Positions 53,557 through 64,000 of a DNA stretch of 64,000 nt are shown here, piece by piece; positions within the stretch are counted from its first letter, which is position 1, and each line of letters begins with the position of its first letter. Source of the stretch: Alteromonas abrolhosensis. GTDB taxonomy: Bacteria; Pseudomonadota; Gammaproteobacteria; Enterobacterales; Alteromonadaceae. Where the stretch lies: NCBI RefSeq assembly GCF_001953635.1, contig NZ_MEJH01000003.1, positions 797,697-861,696 on the forward strand, given 5' to 3'. Made by a program: the position numbers and the translations under genes. The notes beneath the pieces were generated by a model that was not told where the DNA came from, made no database searches, and saw only the letters and a list, made by a program, of their open reading frames with translations.

Positions 53557-54669
53557 TTAATCATCCATATCAATAGATACGTTAGATAACGTACCTAAGC
53601 TAGAACCGTCGCTGGTATCAAGCTTAATCATTAAGCGCAGGTCATTGGGCGAGTCGGCGTGGTGCAGCGCTTGGTCCATATCAATCTTACCCGCTTTATA
53701 AAGGTCATAAAGCGCCATATCAAAGCTCTGCATGCCCTGCTCTTTACCTTTTTTCATTGCTTCTTTTAACGCGCCTATTTCATTGCGCTGTATTAGGTCG
53801 CGCACTAGTGGCGAATTAAGCAGTATTTCTATTGCCGCAACCCTGCCCTTGCCGTCTGGCGTAGGTACTAGTTGCTGCGCCACGATGGCGCGAATATTCA
53901 AGCTTAAGTCAAAGCGCAACTTATCGTGCTGATCTTTCGGCGCTAAATGCATAATGCGCTCAATCGCTTGGTTTGCGTTGTTAGCGTGTAGCGTAGCCAC
54001 ACACAAATGCCCGGTATCAGCAAACGACATGGCATATTCCATGGTTTCCATTGAGCGAATTTCACCAATCAGAATGACGTCAGGCGCCTGACGTAGCGAA
54101 CTTTTAAGGGCGTCGTCGAAAGACTGGGTATCTATGCCCACCTCGCGCTGAGTAATAACGCAGTTCTTATGCTCGTGAACAAACTCAATAGGGTCTTCAA
54201 TAGTCAGTATATGCCCGTGCGAATTTTCATTTCTATGTCCAATAAGCGCGGCCAATGACGTGGATTTACCGGTACCCGTTCCACCTACAAATAGAACCAG
54301 ACCGCGTTTAGCCATAATAATTTCTTTTAATACTCGCGGCAGACCCAAATCATCAGCTTTTGGGATTTGAGTAACAATGCGGCGAATCACCATACCCGCT
54401 TGGTCACGCTGCCAAAATGCGGAGCAGCGGAAGCGACCAATGCCCTCTCGTACTATGGCGAAGTTACACTCTTTGGTGGTGTGAAACTCATTCTGCTGTT
54501 TTTCGGTCATCGCTTCGTGAACCAGCGCCAGCGATGCCTCTTCCGATGTTGCACTTTCCGTCACTGGCGTTAGTTTGCCGTTAATCTTGGCGCTTACGGG
54601 GAATCCCGCCGTTACGAACAAATCCGATGCGTTGGTATCGACCATTTTTTGAAGTAATGAATCTAACAT
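53557..54669 (-). CDS. pilU: Twitching motility ATPase PilU
   Basis: 370 residues. It has the PilT-type N-domain (NASDLFVTAGFPVSAKINGK), Walker A GGTGTGKSTSLAAL, the acid boxes around LTIEDPIEFVHEHK, Walker B-like ILIGEIRSMETMEYAM and a His box FADTGHLCVATLHANNA. The C-terminal tail is longer and acidic, as in PilU rather than PilT. It helps retract type IV pili together with PilT. It begins 8 bases after pilT. Confidence 0.94.
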   Translation of the reverse strand: MLDSLLQKMVDTNASDLFVTAGFPVSAKINGKLTPVTESATSEEASLALVHEAMTEKQQNEFHTTKECNFAIVREGIGRFRCSAFWQRDQAGMVIRRIVTQIPKADDLGLPRVLKEIIMAKRGLVLFVGGTGTGKSTSLAALIGHRNENSHGHILTIEDPIEFVHEHKNCVITQREVGIDTQSFDDALKSSLRQAPDVILIGEIRSMETMEYAMSFADTGHLCVATLHANNANQAIERIMHLAPKDQHDKLRFDLSLNIRAIVAQQLVPTPDGKGRVAAIEILLNSPLVRDLIQRNEIGALKEAMKKGKEQGMQSFDMALYDLYKAGKIDMDQALHHADSPNDLRLMIKLDTSDGSSLGTLSNVSIDMDD

Positions 54670-54677
54670 GATGGCCT

Positions 54678-55721
54678 CTAGAAACTGTTCATCGACTGTT
54701 TATCAACTGACTTTGCAGCGGCGTCTTGTTTAGTAATAACACCCATCGCCACTAAGCGCTGAAGACACTGATCCATGGTTTGCATACCGTGAGCCTGACC
54801 CGTTTGAATTACCGAGTACATTTGCGGCACTTTATCTTCGCGGATAAGGTTACGAATAGCGGGGATCCCCACCATAATTTCATGGGCAGCAACCCGGCCT
54901 CCGCCTACTTTCTTAAGCAGGGTTTGTGAAATTACCGCGCGCAATGATTCAGACAACATAGAGCGCACCATGGCTTTTTCTTCTGCTGGGAAAACGTCAA
55001 TGATGCGGTCAATGGTTTTTGGTGCAGAGTTGGTGTGTAGTGTGCCAAATACTAAGTGGCCGGTTTCGGCAGCTGAAATGGCAAGGCGTATGGTCTCTAG
55101 GTCACGTAGCTCACCGACTAGAATAACGTCAGGGTCTTCACGAAGTGCCGAGCGCAGAGCGTTATTAAACGAGTGTGTGTCGCGGTGTACTTCCCGTTGG
55201 TTTACCAAGCTAAGCTTGTTGTCGTGCACGAATTCGATAGGGTCTTCAATGGTAAGAATGTGCTCGCGCTTATGGGTATTGATGTGGTCGACCATGGCCG
55301 CAAGCGTGGTACTTTTACCCGAGCCGGTGGCGCCTGTCACAAGTACAATGCCAGTAGGCTGATTTATAATTTCCTTGAAAATTTCAGGCGCGCCAAGGTC
55401 ATCCAAGGTTAATACTTTACTGGGAATAGTACGTAATACTGCCGCTGCGCCTCGGTTTTGCACAAACGCGTTAACACGAAAGCGCGACAGGCCATTTACT
55501 TCAAAAGAAAAATCGGTTTCCAGGTTTTCTTCGTATTCTTTGCGCTGCATGTCATTCATAATCTCATAAACGAGACCATGTACTTGTTTGTGATCGAGGG
55601 CTGGCACGTTCAGCTTACGCATTTCGCCATCTACACGAATAATTGGTGGTAGGCCCGCTGATAAGTGTAAATCTGAGGCGTTATTCTTAACACTGAAAGC
55701 CAAAAGTTCGGTAATATCCAC
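54678..55721 (-). CDS. pilT: Twitching motility ATPase PilT
   Basis: 347 residues from a GTG at 55721. That codon is chosen because GGAGAAG lies 7-8 bases upstream and the protein then begins VDITELLAFSVKNNASDLHL, as PilT does; a remote ATG at 55754 would overlap yggS. Walker A is VTGATGSGKSTTLAAM, with LTIEDPIEFVHDNK, LVGELRDLETIRLAI and the His box AAETGHLVFGTLHT. The C-terminal retraction motif region AIRNLIREDK is present. It powers pilus retraction at the inner membrane. Confidence 0.96.
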   Translation of the reverse strand: MDITELLAFSVKNNASDLHLSAGLPPIIRVDGEMRKLNVPALDHKQVHGLVYEIMNDMQRKEYEENLETDFSFEVNGLSRFRVNAFVQNRGAAAVLRTIPSKVLTLDDLGAPEIFKEIINQPTGIVLVTGATGSGKSTTLAAMVDHINTHKREHILTIEDPIEFVHDNKLSLVNQREVHRDTHSFNNALRSALREDPDVILVGELRDLETIRLAISAAETGHLVFGTLHTNSAPKTIDRIIDVFPAEEKAMVRSMLSESLRAVISQTLLKKVGGGRVAAHEIMVGIPAIRNLIREDKVPQMYSVIQTGQAHGMQTMDQCLQRLVAMGVITKQDAAAKSVDKQSMNSF

Positions 55722-55748
55722 AACCACTTCTCCAAAACAAGGTGAATA

Positions 55749-56435
55749 ATGCAAACAATAGCAGAAAGACTAGATTCCGCACGAAAAGGAATAGACCAAG
55801 CCGCTACCAGTGCACATCGTCCACCAAATTCCGTTAAATTGCTAGCGGTTAGCAAAACAAAACCCGTATCAGATATCATGGAAGCGTATGAAGCCGGACA
55901 ACGTATGTTCGGCGAAAATTACGTGCAGGAAGGTGTTGAAAAGGTTCAGGAACTTTCTCACTTAAGCGATATAGAGTGGCACATGATTGGTCCAATCCAA
56001 TCGAATAAAACCAAAGTGGTAGCCGAACACTTTGATTGGGTTCAGTCTGTAGATAGAGAAAAAATTGCTCGTCGCTTAAACGAGCAGCGCCCTGACTCTA
56101 TGCCGCCGTTAAACGTGTGCATTCAGGTTAATATTGATGATGAAGAGAGTAAGTCTGGGGTAGCCCTAAGTGAATTAGATGCGCTAGTGGAGTTTGTTAA
56201 CTCTCAAGAGCACCTGACTTTGCGTGGTTTAATGGCGATTCCTAAAGCTGATCCTAGTGAAGAACAGCAGCACGCCACACTGTCTAAGCTAAAAGAATTA
56301 TTCGACCACTACCATACATCATTGAGCAATTTTGATACCCTATCCGTAGGAATGAGTAGTGATATGGCTGAAGCGATTCAACACGGGTCGACTATGGTGC
56401 GAATCGGTACCGCTATTTTCGGTAAGCGAAACTAG
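55749..56435 (+). CDS. yggS: Pyridoxal phosphate homeostasis protein (YggS/PLPBP)
   Basis: 228 residues. The PLP-binding Lys is in VKLLAVSKTKPVSDI. FGENYVQEGVEKVQ, WHMIGPIQSNK and LSVGMSSDMAEAIQHGSTMV are diagnostic, the last containing phosphate-binding residues. It binds PLP without known catalysis and balances B6 vitamers and amino acids. AAGGTGA precedes the ATG. It is divergent from pilT with only 27 bases between start codons, and leads the yggS-proC-yggT series. Confidence 0.96.
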   Translation: MQTIAERLDSARKGIDQAATSAHRPPNSVKLLAVSKTKPVSDIMEAYEAGQRMFGENYVQEGVEKVQELSHLSDIEWHMIGPIQSNKTKVVAEHFDWVQSVDREKIARRLNEQRPDSMPPLNVCIQVNIDDEESKSGVALSELDALVEFVNSQEHLTLRGLMAIPKADPSEEQQHATLSKLKELFDHYHTSLSNFDTLSVGMSSDMAEAIQHGSTMVRIGTAIFGKRN

Positions 56436-56505
56436 CGCGCTAATCTGAATGATAGCGCTTCGCCTCGCTACACAGACTTAAACGCAACCAACAAATAGGA
56501 TTTAC

Positions 56506-57327
56506 ATGCAACAGAAAAAATTAGCATTTATTGGCGCGGGTAACATGAGCCGCAGCATCATCAGTGGTCTTATCAAATCTGGGTACGCAAAAGAAAATAT
56601 CCTTGCGGCAAACCCTTCCACACCAAAGTTAGACGGCCTGAAGGCCGAGTTTGGTATTCACACTACCCAGTCTAACGATGAAGCCTTCCAATTCGCTGAT
56701 GCCATAGTGCTTGCGGTAAAACCACAAATAATGGGCGATATGTGCGGCGAGCTTCAGAAAAACAACGACCTATCGGGCAAGTTGTTTATGAGCATTGCAG
56801 CAGGACTTCCGGTAGCCAGATTGCAAGAAATGCTAGGTGGTGAATACCCCGTTGTTCGCATTATGCCAAACACGCCGAGCTTGTTAGGTAAAGGCATGTC
56901 TGGAATGTATGCCGACGACACGGTTTCTGAGTCGGATAGGCAATACGTTGACGATGTAATGAACAGCGTTGGCGAAACAGTTTGGGTAGATAAAGAAGAA
57001 GGTATTAACGGCGTGATCGCTGCAGCGGGCAGCAGTCCTGCTTATTTCTTCTTGTTCTTACAAAATATGCAGGAAGAAGCCATGAACATGGGGTTTGATA
57101 AAGCGCAATCCCGCTTAATGGTTCAACAAGCGATGTTAGGCGCAGCCGAAATGGTTTGTAACAACCCAGACCTTGAATTAAGTGAGCTTCGTGCCCAAGT
57201 TACGTCTAAGGGCGGCACTACCGCAGAAGCCGTCAACACTTTCATTAATGAAGGTTTAAAAGATATTGTCAGCAAGTCGATGCGCGCCGCCGTAGCACGT
57301 GCTGAAGAAATGGCAAAACAGCTATAA
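56506..57327 (+). CDS. proC: Pyrroline-5-carboxylate reductase
   Basis: 273 residues. The NAD(P)-binding N-terminus is LAFIGAGNMSRSIISGLI, followed by AIVLAVKPQIM and VRIMPNTPSLLGKGMSG. The C-terminal dimer domain has AAAGSSPAYFFLFLQ and TSKGGTTAEAVNTF. It makes proline from pyrroline-5-carboxylate with NADPH. It lies 70 bases after yggS and 20 before yggT, the usual neighbourhood. Confidence 0.97.
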   Translation: MQQKKLAFIGAGNMSRSIISGLIKSGYAKENILAANPSTPKLDGLKAEFGIHTTQSNDEAFQFADAIVLAVKPQIMGDMCGELQKNNDLSGKLFMSIAAGLPVARLQEMLGGEYPVVRIMPNTPSLLGKGMSGMYADDTVSESDRQYVDDVMNSVGETVWVDKEEGINGVIAAAGSSPAYFFLFLQNMQEEAMNMGFDKAQSRLMVQQAMLGAAEMVCNNPDLELSELRAQVTSKGGTTAEAVNTFINEGLKDIVSKSMRAAVARAEEMAKQL

Positions 57328-57347
57328 CGTTTTAGGAAAAACACGAC

Positions 57348-57884
57348 ATGAACGCAACGGTATTTTTGGTTGATACCTTATTTAGCCTTTATTTGATGGT
57401 GGTTATTCTGCGCCTTTGGTTACAAATGGTTCAGGCAGATTTTTATAATCCACTCAGTCAATTTGTAGTAAAAGCAACCCACCCTATCGTGGGGCCGTTG
57501 CGCCGTATTATTCCGTCAATCGGCAGGTTCGATACCGCTACCTTTGTTTTAGCCATAGCGGTATGCGCGCTTAAGCTAATAACCCTAGGGTTAATGTTTG
57601 GCGGTAGTCTAAACCCAATCGGCATTGCGATTTTGTCAGTGGTTGGCGTGATAAAAGAAACCCTGTCATTAATGTTTTGGGTGCTGCTGCTACGCGCTAT
57701 TTTAAGCTGGGTGTCACAAGGTCAGTCTCCGGTTGACTATGTACTGTATCAGCTAACCGAGCCGTTTTTAGCGCCTATACGTAAAGTCATCCCACCATTA
57801 GGCGGTTTAGATTTATCAGTGCTTATTGCCATCATCGCATTACAGTTTCTACAGCTTCTGATCCGAGACATTTTCCCTATGTAA
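57348..57884 (+). CDS. yggT: YggT family membrane protein
   Basis: 178 residues with four to five transmembrane segments and two similar YGGT repeats: YLMVVILRLWLQMVQADFYN then LLLRAILSWVSQGQSP, each ending in a PxLxPIRKxIP-like stretch (VGPLRRIIPSIG, LAPIRKVIPPLG). The family is linked to osmotic tolerance and envelope assembly, but the mechanism is unknown. AGGA lies before the ATG. Confidence 0.93.
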   Translation: MNATVFLVDTLFSLYLMVVILRLWLQMVQADFYNPLSQFVVKATHPIVGPLRRIIPSIGRFDTATFVLAIAVCALKLITLGLMFGGSLNPIGIAILSVVGVIKETLSLMFWVLLLRAILSWVSQGQSPVDYVLYQLTEPFLAPIRKVIPPLGGLDLSVLIAIIALQFLQLLIRDIFPM

Positions 57885-58004
57885 ACAATGTCTGCTAAAG
57901 ACAGTATTAGTGAAAATATCGGTCATGCAGTTTGGGTCATAGAGCGAAACAAGCTGTAATGGGTAAGAATTAAAAACAAGATGAAGGCAGAGGTAGTTTC
58001 TATC

Positions 58005-58454
58005 ATGGGTAGAATAAAACATATCAAAAAAGCTTACGTAGCACTTCTCGCGATGGCTATGTCATGCTTAAGCTTTTCCGCATTTGCCGAGCAAAAGCAA
58101 ACGCTTGGTGAATGGGATGTTCACTATATGGTGGTGAGTACACCATTTCTGACACCTGAAGTAGCGGCTAGCTACGGCATTGTAAGAAGTAAGTTTAATG
58201 CGTTGGTTAACATTTCGGTGTTAGACAAAGTTTCCGGTGAAGCGCAACGGGCAGATGTAACAGGTACAGCTAAGAACCTGTTAGGCAACTCGCGTAAGCT
58301 GACTTTCAAGAAGGTGGAAGAAGGCGATGCTATCTATTACCTTGCCGTGTTGCCATTTCGCGACCAGGAAACCTTTAGGTTTGAGATTGACGTTCAAAAA
58401 GGTAGCAGCAAACAAACACTCAAGTTCCAGCAGAAAATGTACGTAGACGAGTAA
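58005..58454 (+). CDS. Exported DUF4426 protein
   Basis: 149 residues from ATG at 58005 (GAGG 11 bases upstream), which gives a standard signal peptide cut after SAFA; an ATG at 57981 adds eight polar residues and lacks a ribosome site. The mature part (QTLGEWDVHYMVVSTPFLTP, then AASYGIVRSKFNALVNISVL) fits the DUF4426 family, a small beta-sandwich periplasmic protein of unknown role. It is commonly found after yggT, often with metX/metW; the latter are absent here. Confidence 0.82.
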   Translation: MGRIKHIKKAYVALLAMAMSCLSFSAFAEQKQTLGEWDVHYMVVSTPFLTPEVAASYGIVRSKFNALVNISVLDKVSGEAQRADVTGTAKNLLGNSRKLTFKKVEEGDAIYYLAVLPFRDQETFRFEIDVQKGSSKQTLKFQQKMYVDE

Positions 58455-58550
58455 TTCATAGGGCGATTAGCGCTTTAATAGTGCCCATGGCATTAGTAAG
58501 CGCTCACCTATAAAACATTCATGCTTTTGAGAAAAAGCCATGATTAACGA

Positions 58551-58586
58551 AGCGAGATATCCGTTAGCCCGGTATCTCGCTTTTTT
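58551..58586 (+). terminator. Intrinsic terminator after the DUF4426 gene
   Basis: AGCGAGATA / TATCTCGCT stem (9 bp) with a 13-base loop and six T residues on the plus strand, about 100 bases after the stop codon. It closes the yggS-proC-yggT-DUF4426 unit. Confidence 0.88.
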
Positions 58587-58613
58587 ATTATGTTAAAAAT
58601 ATGGGAACTGCAC

Positions 58614-58638
58614 TTTACCAATCGAATGCGGTGGTAAA
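58614..58638. promoter_or_regulatory. Inverted repeat TTTACCA / TGGTAAA upstream of fadH
   Basis: Seven-base arms separated by 11 bases, right next to the FadR-like site. Arm and spacer lengths fit a dimeric regulator; the regulator is not known. Confidence 0.35.
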
Positions 58639-58648
58639 TAATCAAAGC

Positions 58649-58665
58649 AACTGGTCGGGCAAGTT
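58649..58665. promoter_or_regulatory. FadR-like operator upstream of fadH
   Basis: AACTGGTCGGGCAAGTT matches the 17-bp E. coli FadR consensus (AGCTGGTCCGAYNTGTT) at about 12 of 16 defined positions, including the complete CTGGTC core and GTT end. Its place 120 bases before a beta-oxidation gene is consistent with fatty-acid-responsive repression. Confidence 0.5.
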
Positions 58666-58719
58666 AGTGTGATCGGAGTATGTGTAACCATTAGCACTTA
58701 AATCACGAAAGACAGTTGA

Positions 58720-60876
<2,157 letters not shown>

Positions 60877-60906
60877 GCGCGCAGCCAACACCAAGAACCC
60901 CGTTCG

Positions 60907-62067
60907 TTATTGGCTATTTTGAATAGCCTGTAGCTTTGCGGTGTAAAGCGCTCTGTTATGCGAAGGCAGCGAAAGAGAGAGCGCTTTTTCCATCATACTT
61001 TCAGCTTTGATCACCTCGCCCTTTAAAAAGTAAGTTTTAGCCATAGCCGAGTAACTCTCGCCTAAATAAGGTCCTGTAGCGATGGCCTTGTTGAAAAACA
61101 TTTCTGCCTCCGAAAGCTCACCTTTCGCTAAAAATGCATTCCCCAAATCTACCCATCGGTAAGGGTTGTCATCGTCTGTTTTTAAATACATTTCCCCAAT
61201 TCGCGATAAGGTTTCTACGTCACCTATTTTCTTAAGTAGCACTGCAAAGTTTGATAGCGTATGAACCGATTGGATATGGTTTTCAATAGCAAATTCGTAA
61301 AGTTTCCGAGCTTCTTCTTCGTAGCCGTTTGAACGGTAGAGTACCGCGAGAGAATTTAGCGTTGATGCATTCGCTGTGTTTAACTGCATTGCGCGATACA
61401 AATAACTGTAGGCTAAATCAGGGTTGTCGCTCATCACTTCAGCAGACATATTTTGGTAATACATTGAGATAAAGTCAGCCTCGGAAATATAAACTCCCCG
61501 GTCGTTACGGCTTGATGGAAAATAATCAATCACCGCTCTCCCGCGAAAAACAATACTATCGCCTGTTTTTTCGGGTTCAGGCCCTAAAATAATGCTTCGA
61601 ACATGTGTTGACGTAGTGAGCGTGTTTCCAAACCGCCGATACAGTGGTGGAGTATGGACCTGTTGATAAACCACATCTAAGTTAACGAGCTTGGCAAGCG
61701 CTGTAGTAAGCAATGCAAGCGACATACAGTTTCCGTAACGTTTGTTTAAAACATCTCGAGCTATTAGCGTGTCGCCTGCGTAACTGAAGTTCGAAACCAG
61801 GTTATCCAGATAATAAGCGAGGCGAAAATTAGGTGATATGTGTGCTTTTGCGGGCGAATTATAATAAGAAAGAAAGTGCTGCTTTTGCTGCTCAGATAAC
61901 GCAAAGAGCGCCCCGGGCTCTTCCACATCGATTAATGCGAATTCGCTAATCTGCCAATTGTAAGGTGCTAACTCACTCTTGCTCTTGGCATCACTGCTTT
62001 TAGTGCTCTGGCACGCCACATTAGCCATTAATGCCATAGCTAGAAATAACAGTTTTGTTTTCAACAT
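60907..62067 (-). CDS. Lipoprotein with transglutaminase-like and TPR domains
   Basis: 386 residues. A lipoprotein signal ends at NVAC (Cys near residue 19). Residues 70-210 look like a transglutaminase-type fold with Cys in KRYGNCMSLALLTTAL, His in TSTHVRSI and Asp in RAVIDYFPSS, a possible triad in the correct order. Residues 215-380 are four to five TPR repeats (AYSYLYRAMQLNTANAST and similar). Function is unknown; it could handle envelope proteins or peptidoglycan-linked partners. It converges on fadH with 30 bases between stops. Confidence 0.75.
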   Translation of the reverse strand: MLKTKLLFLAMALMANVACQSTKSSDAKSKSELAPYNWQISEFALIDVEEPGALFALSEQQKQHFLSYYNSPAKAHISPNFRLAYYLDNLVSNFSYAGDTLIARDVLNKRYGNCMSLALLTTALAKLVNLDVVYQQVHTPPLYRRFGNTLTTSTHVRSIILGPEPEKTGDSIVFRGRAVIDYFPSSRNDRGVYISEADFISMYYQNMSAEVMSDNPDLAYSYLYRAMQLNTANASTLNSLAVLYRSNGYEEEARKLYEFAIENHIQSVHTLSNFAVLLKKIGDVETLSRIGEMYLKTDDDNPYRWVDLGNAFLAKGELSEAEMFFNKAIATGPYLGESYSAMAKTYFLKGEVIKAESMMEKALSLSLPSHNRALYTAKLQAIQNSQ

Positions 62068-62164
62068 GCTTTCCCTTTCTGACTTTCCCTTAATTTAAGA
62101 GTAATTGTTCAAAAAGCGCTTTACAAGTTAGCCCACAAATTGCGATTAGAAGAGCAACTTTATA

Positions 62165-62500
62165 TTAAAACTGATCGAACATGATAGCGTTGCCATCTGG
62201 ATCTTTTACAATTAGATGCCCGGGGCCGCTATCGCCTTTCACAGGCACGTCCAATGCAATACCCTGTTCAACTAAGCTCGCCTGAAGTGCTCTAACATCG
62301 CTAGGGTTAAAGGTCATAATATTGTCTTCAAACATTCCTTCGAATAAGCCAATCATGGTGGTGCCATTTTTCATCATCAGCCATTTGTCTTCCACCGACC
62401 CACAGGACGGCATAGCATCAAAGCCCAATGCTTCATAAAACGCTTTCGACTTGCTAATGTCCTTTACCGTTAAACTTAGCGAAAATAACCCTAACTCCAC
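62165..62500 (-). CDS. VOC (glyoxalase/bleomycin resistance fold) family protein
   Basis: 111 residues from GTG at 62500, supported by GGGAG 6 bases upstream and by the normal VOC start LGLFSLSLTVKDISKSKAFY. The longer frame to 62584 adds 28 residues foreign to the fold. EALGFDAMPS and IVKDPDGNAIMFDQF are the usual VOC landmarks. The metal ligands of glyoxalase I are not all present, so the reaction is unknown. It is a single-gene unit. Confidence 0.82.
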   Translation of the reverse strand: MELGLFSLSLTVKDISKSKAFYEALGFDAMPSCGSVEDKWLMMKNGTTMIGLFEGMFEDNIMTFNPSDVRALQASLVEQGIALDVPVKGDSGPGHLIVKDPDGNAIMFDQF

Positions 62501-62584
62501 TGCATGCTCCCTGATAATTTTTGAAAATTGTTCACTAACTACTCTAGTGAAGCTTTTGAACAATATCACTGCCATTAGTCGCAA

Positions 62585-62623
62585 AAAGAAAAAAGCCAGT
62601 AATACTGAATATTACTGGCTTTA
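62585..62623 (-). terminator. Intrinsic terminator after the DUF885 peptidase gene
   Basis: Thirteen-base stem AAAGCCAGTAATA / TATTACTGGCTTT with a 5-base loop and T-rich tail on the minus strand. It lies about 80 bases after the stop codon. Confidence 0.88.
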
Positions 62624-62701
62624 CGTCAAATATCGGCTTTTTACTGTTCTTAACTTAACGCTGATTGCGCTTTAAAAAGTTTAAGTAAGGGGTTTTAGTC
62701 C

Positions 62702-64000
62702 TTAACTTTTTTGACTAGCGATCCAGCGATCTATTTTCTGCTCAAGAATAGCAAGTGGAATGCCGCCCGTGTTTAACACTTGCGCGTGGAACTCACGGAT
62801 GTCGAAATCATCACCTAACGCCTTCTCTGCGCGCGCGCGCAATTCTTGAATTTTAAGTGCACCCACTTTGTAAGATAGCGCTTGTGATGGGATAGCAATA
62901 TAACGCTCTACCTCGGCTACAACTTCTGTGCGGGTCATGCCTGAGTTATCAAGCATAAAGTCGATGGCTTGTTCGCGGGTCCAACCTTTCGCGTGAATAC
63001 CTGTGTCTACCACCAAACGCATGGCGCGCAACTGCTCATCTTGAAGCGTTCCATAACGATTCCATGGATCGTCAAAGAACCCCATTTCATACCCTAGCGT
63101 TTCAGAATACAGCGCCCAACCTTCACCGAAGGCTGGTAGGAAGCTAAAGCGCATGAATGAAGGTAGCGCTTCATTTTCTTGCGCTAGACTTACTTGGAAA
63201 TGGTGACCAGGAGCACCTTCGTGTAAATACAAGGTAACGTTGCCCGTGGTTAGGCGGCTAGGCAAATCGTAGGCATTAAAGTAGAAAGTACCTGGACGAG
63301 AGCCGTCTGGCGTGCCTGGCTGATATGAGCCTCCCGCACTGAATTGCTCAATGGCAGGGTCGTACGGCTTTATTTCTAACTCAGACTTAGGCAATAGTGA
63401 GAAGTATTGGTCAATTTTTTCATCAACCTCACGGCCAATATCATAGTAGCTCTGCGTTAACGCCTCACGGCTTTCAGGCTTGAACTTAGGATCGGTGCGC
63501 ACATAGTCGAAGAATTCGTTTAATGTCCCTTCAAACTTCACTTCGTCCTTAATTTCAAGCATGTCATTTTTGATACGCTTAACTTCTTTTAAACCAAGAT
63601 TATGCAGTTCATCAGGGGTCATTGGCAGTGTGGTTGAACCTTCCACCATCAATTGATAAAGCTTTGCACCACCTTTCATATCGCTAAGGCCAATGCTTTC
63701 ACGGGCAACAGGCAAATACTCGTCGCGAAGGAAGTCGCGCATACGCGTGGTTGCATCGTAAATCTCTTGCGTCGCTTTTTCATAGTCAGCGGTTAAACGG
63801 GCTTTTTCTTCGTCAGAGAAACTTTCTGGGAACATGGTAATTGGCCCCCAAAATTGTGACTCTTTAATAGGAATAGCCAGCTGAGTATCGAACTGCTTGA
63901 TCACGCGATCGATAGTAAGTTTAGTTTCAAGAACACCGCTTTCCATGCCCTCGCGGAACTTTCCGATAGCGCGGTCAGAAATAGCAATGTAATCCTTATG
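62702..64000 (-). CDS. DUF885 family metallopeptidase-like protein (5' end beyond the window)
   Basis: At least 432 residues; the frame is open to the right window edge, with H-K-D-Y-I-A-I-S-D-R and more before the first internal Met (63946), so the start and any signal peptide are missing. The family motif HEGAPGHHFQ and EGWALYSETLG form a gluzincin-like zinc site, and PAFGEGWAL, GHHF and ALSYKVGALKIQELR are typical. Members are often lipoproteins or exported. The peptide substrate is unknown. It ends with a strong terminator. Confidence 0.88.
   Translation of the reverse strand, partial: HKDYIAISDRAIGKFREGMESGVLETKLTIDRVIKQFDTQLAIPIKESQFWGPITMFPESFSDEEKARLTADYEKATQEIYDATTRMRDFLRDEYLPVARESIGLSDMKGGAKLYQLMVEGSTTLPMTPDELHNLGLKEVKRIKNDMLEIKDEVKFEGTLNEFFDYVRTDPKFKPESREALTQSYYDIGREVDEKIDQYFSLLPKSELEIKPYDPAIEQFSAGGSYQPGTPDGSRPGTFYFNAYDLPSRLTTGNVTLYLHEGAPGHHFQVSLAQENEALPSFMRFSFLPAFGEGWALYSETLGYEMGFFDDPWNRYGTLQDEQLRAMRLVVDTGIHAKGWTREQAIDFMLDNSGMTRTEVVAEVERYIAIPSQALSYKVGALKIQELRARAEKALGDDFDIREFHAQVLNTGGIPLAILEQKIDRWIASQKS

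Noticed and set aside
54970..55362. Open frame of 130 codons antisense to pilT
   Set aside because: Mirror of conserved pilT codons with no ribosome site or domain.

Overview
The window is chromosomal DNA of a gammaproteobacterium, most likely Alteromonas or a close relative in Alteromonadaceae. This is inferred from the gene set (dcw cluster followed by lpxC, an M23 peptidase, secA and mutT; a SapC-family protein; a PrsK/PrsR pair; pilT/pilU next to yggS-proC-yggT), from moderate G+C content and from protein style. It was not tested by a database search. No tRNA, rRNA, CRISPR array, prophage or defence island was found.

Layout. 1-248: right end of an IS3-family insertion sequence, ending 16 bp past the mutT stop. 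265-23096 (all minus strand): a nearly gapless division and cell-wall cluster, read as mraZ-rsmH-ftsL-ftsI-murE-murF-mraY-murD-ftsW-murG-murC-ddl-ftsQ-ftsA-ftsZ, then lpxC, an M23 peptidase, secA and mutT. It is headed by a promoter with three 10-bp-spaced MraZ boxes. lpxC has its own perfect-consensus promoter with an inverted repeat inside the spacer. 23640-27014: an outer-membrane beta-barrel protein, a SapC-family protein and an exported M19 dipeptidase. 27100-34241 (minus): a copper/silver efflux operon, CopL-like protein then CusC, CusB and CusA. 34346-36256: an exported alpha/beta hydrolase and a peroxiredoxin-glutaredoxin fusion.

36482-40058 (plus): an orphan ParA ATPase overlapping a ribbon-helix-helix gene, then a TPR-sensor diguanylate cyclase and a small GFA-fold protein. 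40156-43712 (minus): the PrsR/PrsK two-component pair. 43936-47162: a FabH-like condensing enzyme behind a 20-bp palindrome, and a lipoprotein with a collagen-like stalk. 47576-49943: an M48 lipoprotein protease, an MscS channel and a small membrane-protein ORF behind a Pho-box-like repeat. 50089-58454: rsmE, gshB, yqgE, ruvX, a DUF2007 protein, pilU, pilT, yggS, proC, yggT and a DUF4426 protein. 58786-64000: fadH behind a FadR-like site, a transglutaminase-like/TPR lipoprotein, a VOC protein and a DUF885 peptidase cut by the window edge.

Most of the window is ordinary core chromosome. The less ordinary signals are the ParA/RHH/diguanylate cyclase neighbourhood, the operator embedded in the lpxC promoter, the M23 gene standing where E. 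coli has secM, a Pho-box-like promoter ahead of an unannotated small protein, a CusB fused to a degenerate CusF domain plus a His-rich tail, and in-frame short tandem repeats in four unrelated genes (murD, M19 peptidase, cusA, prsK).
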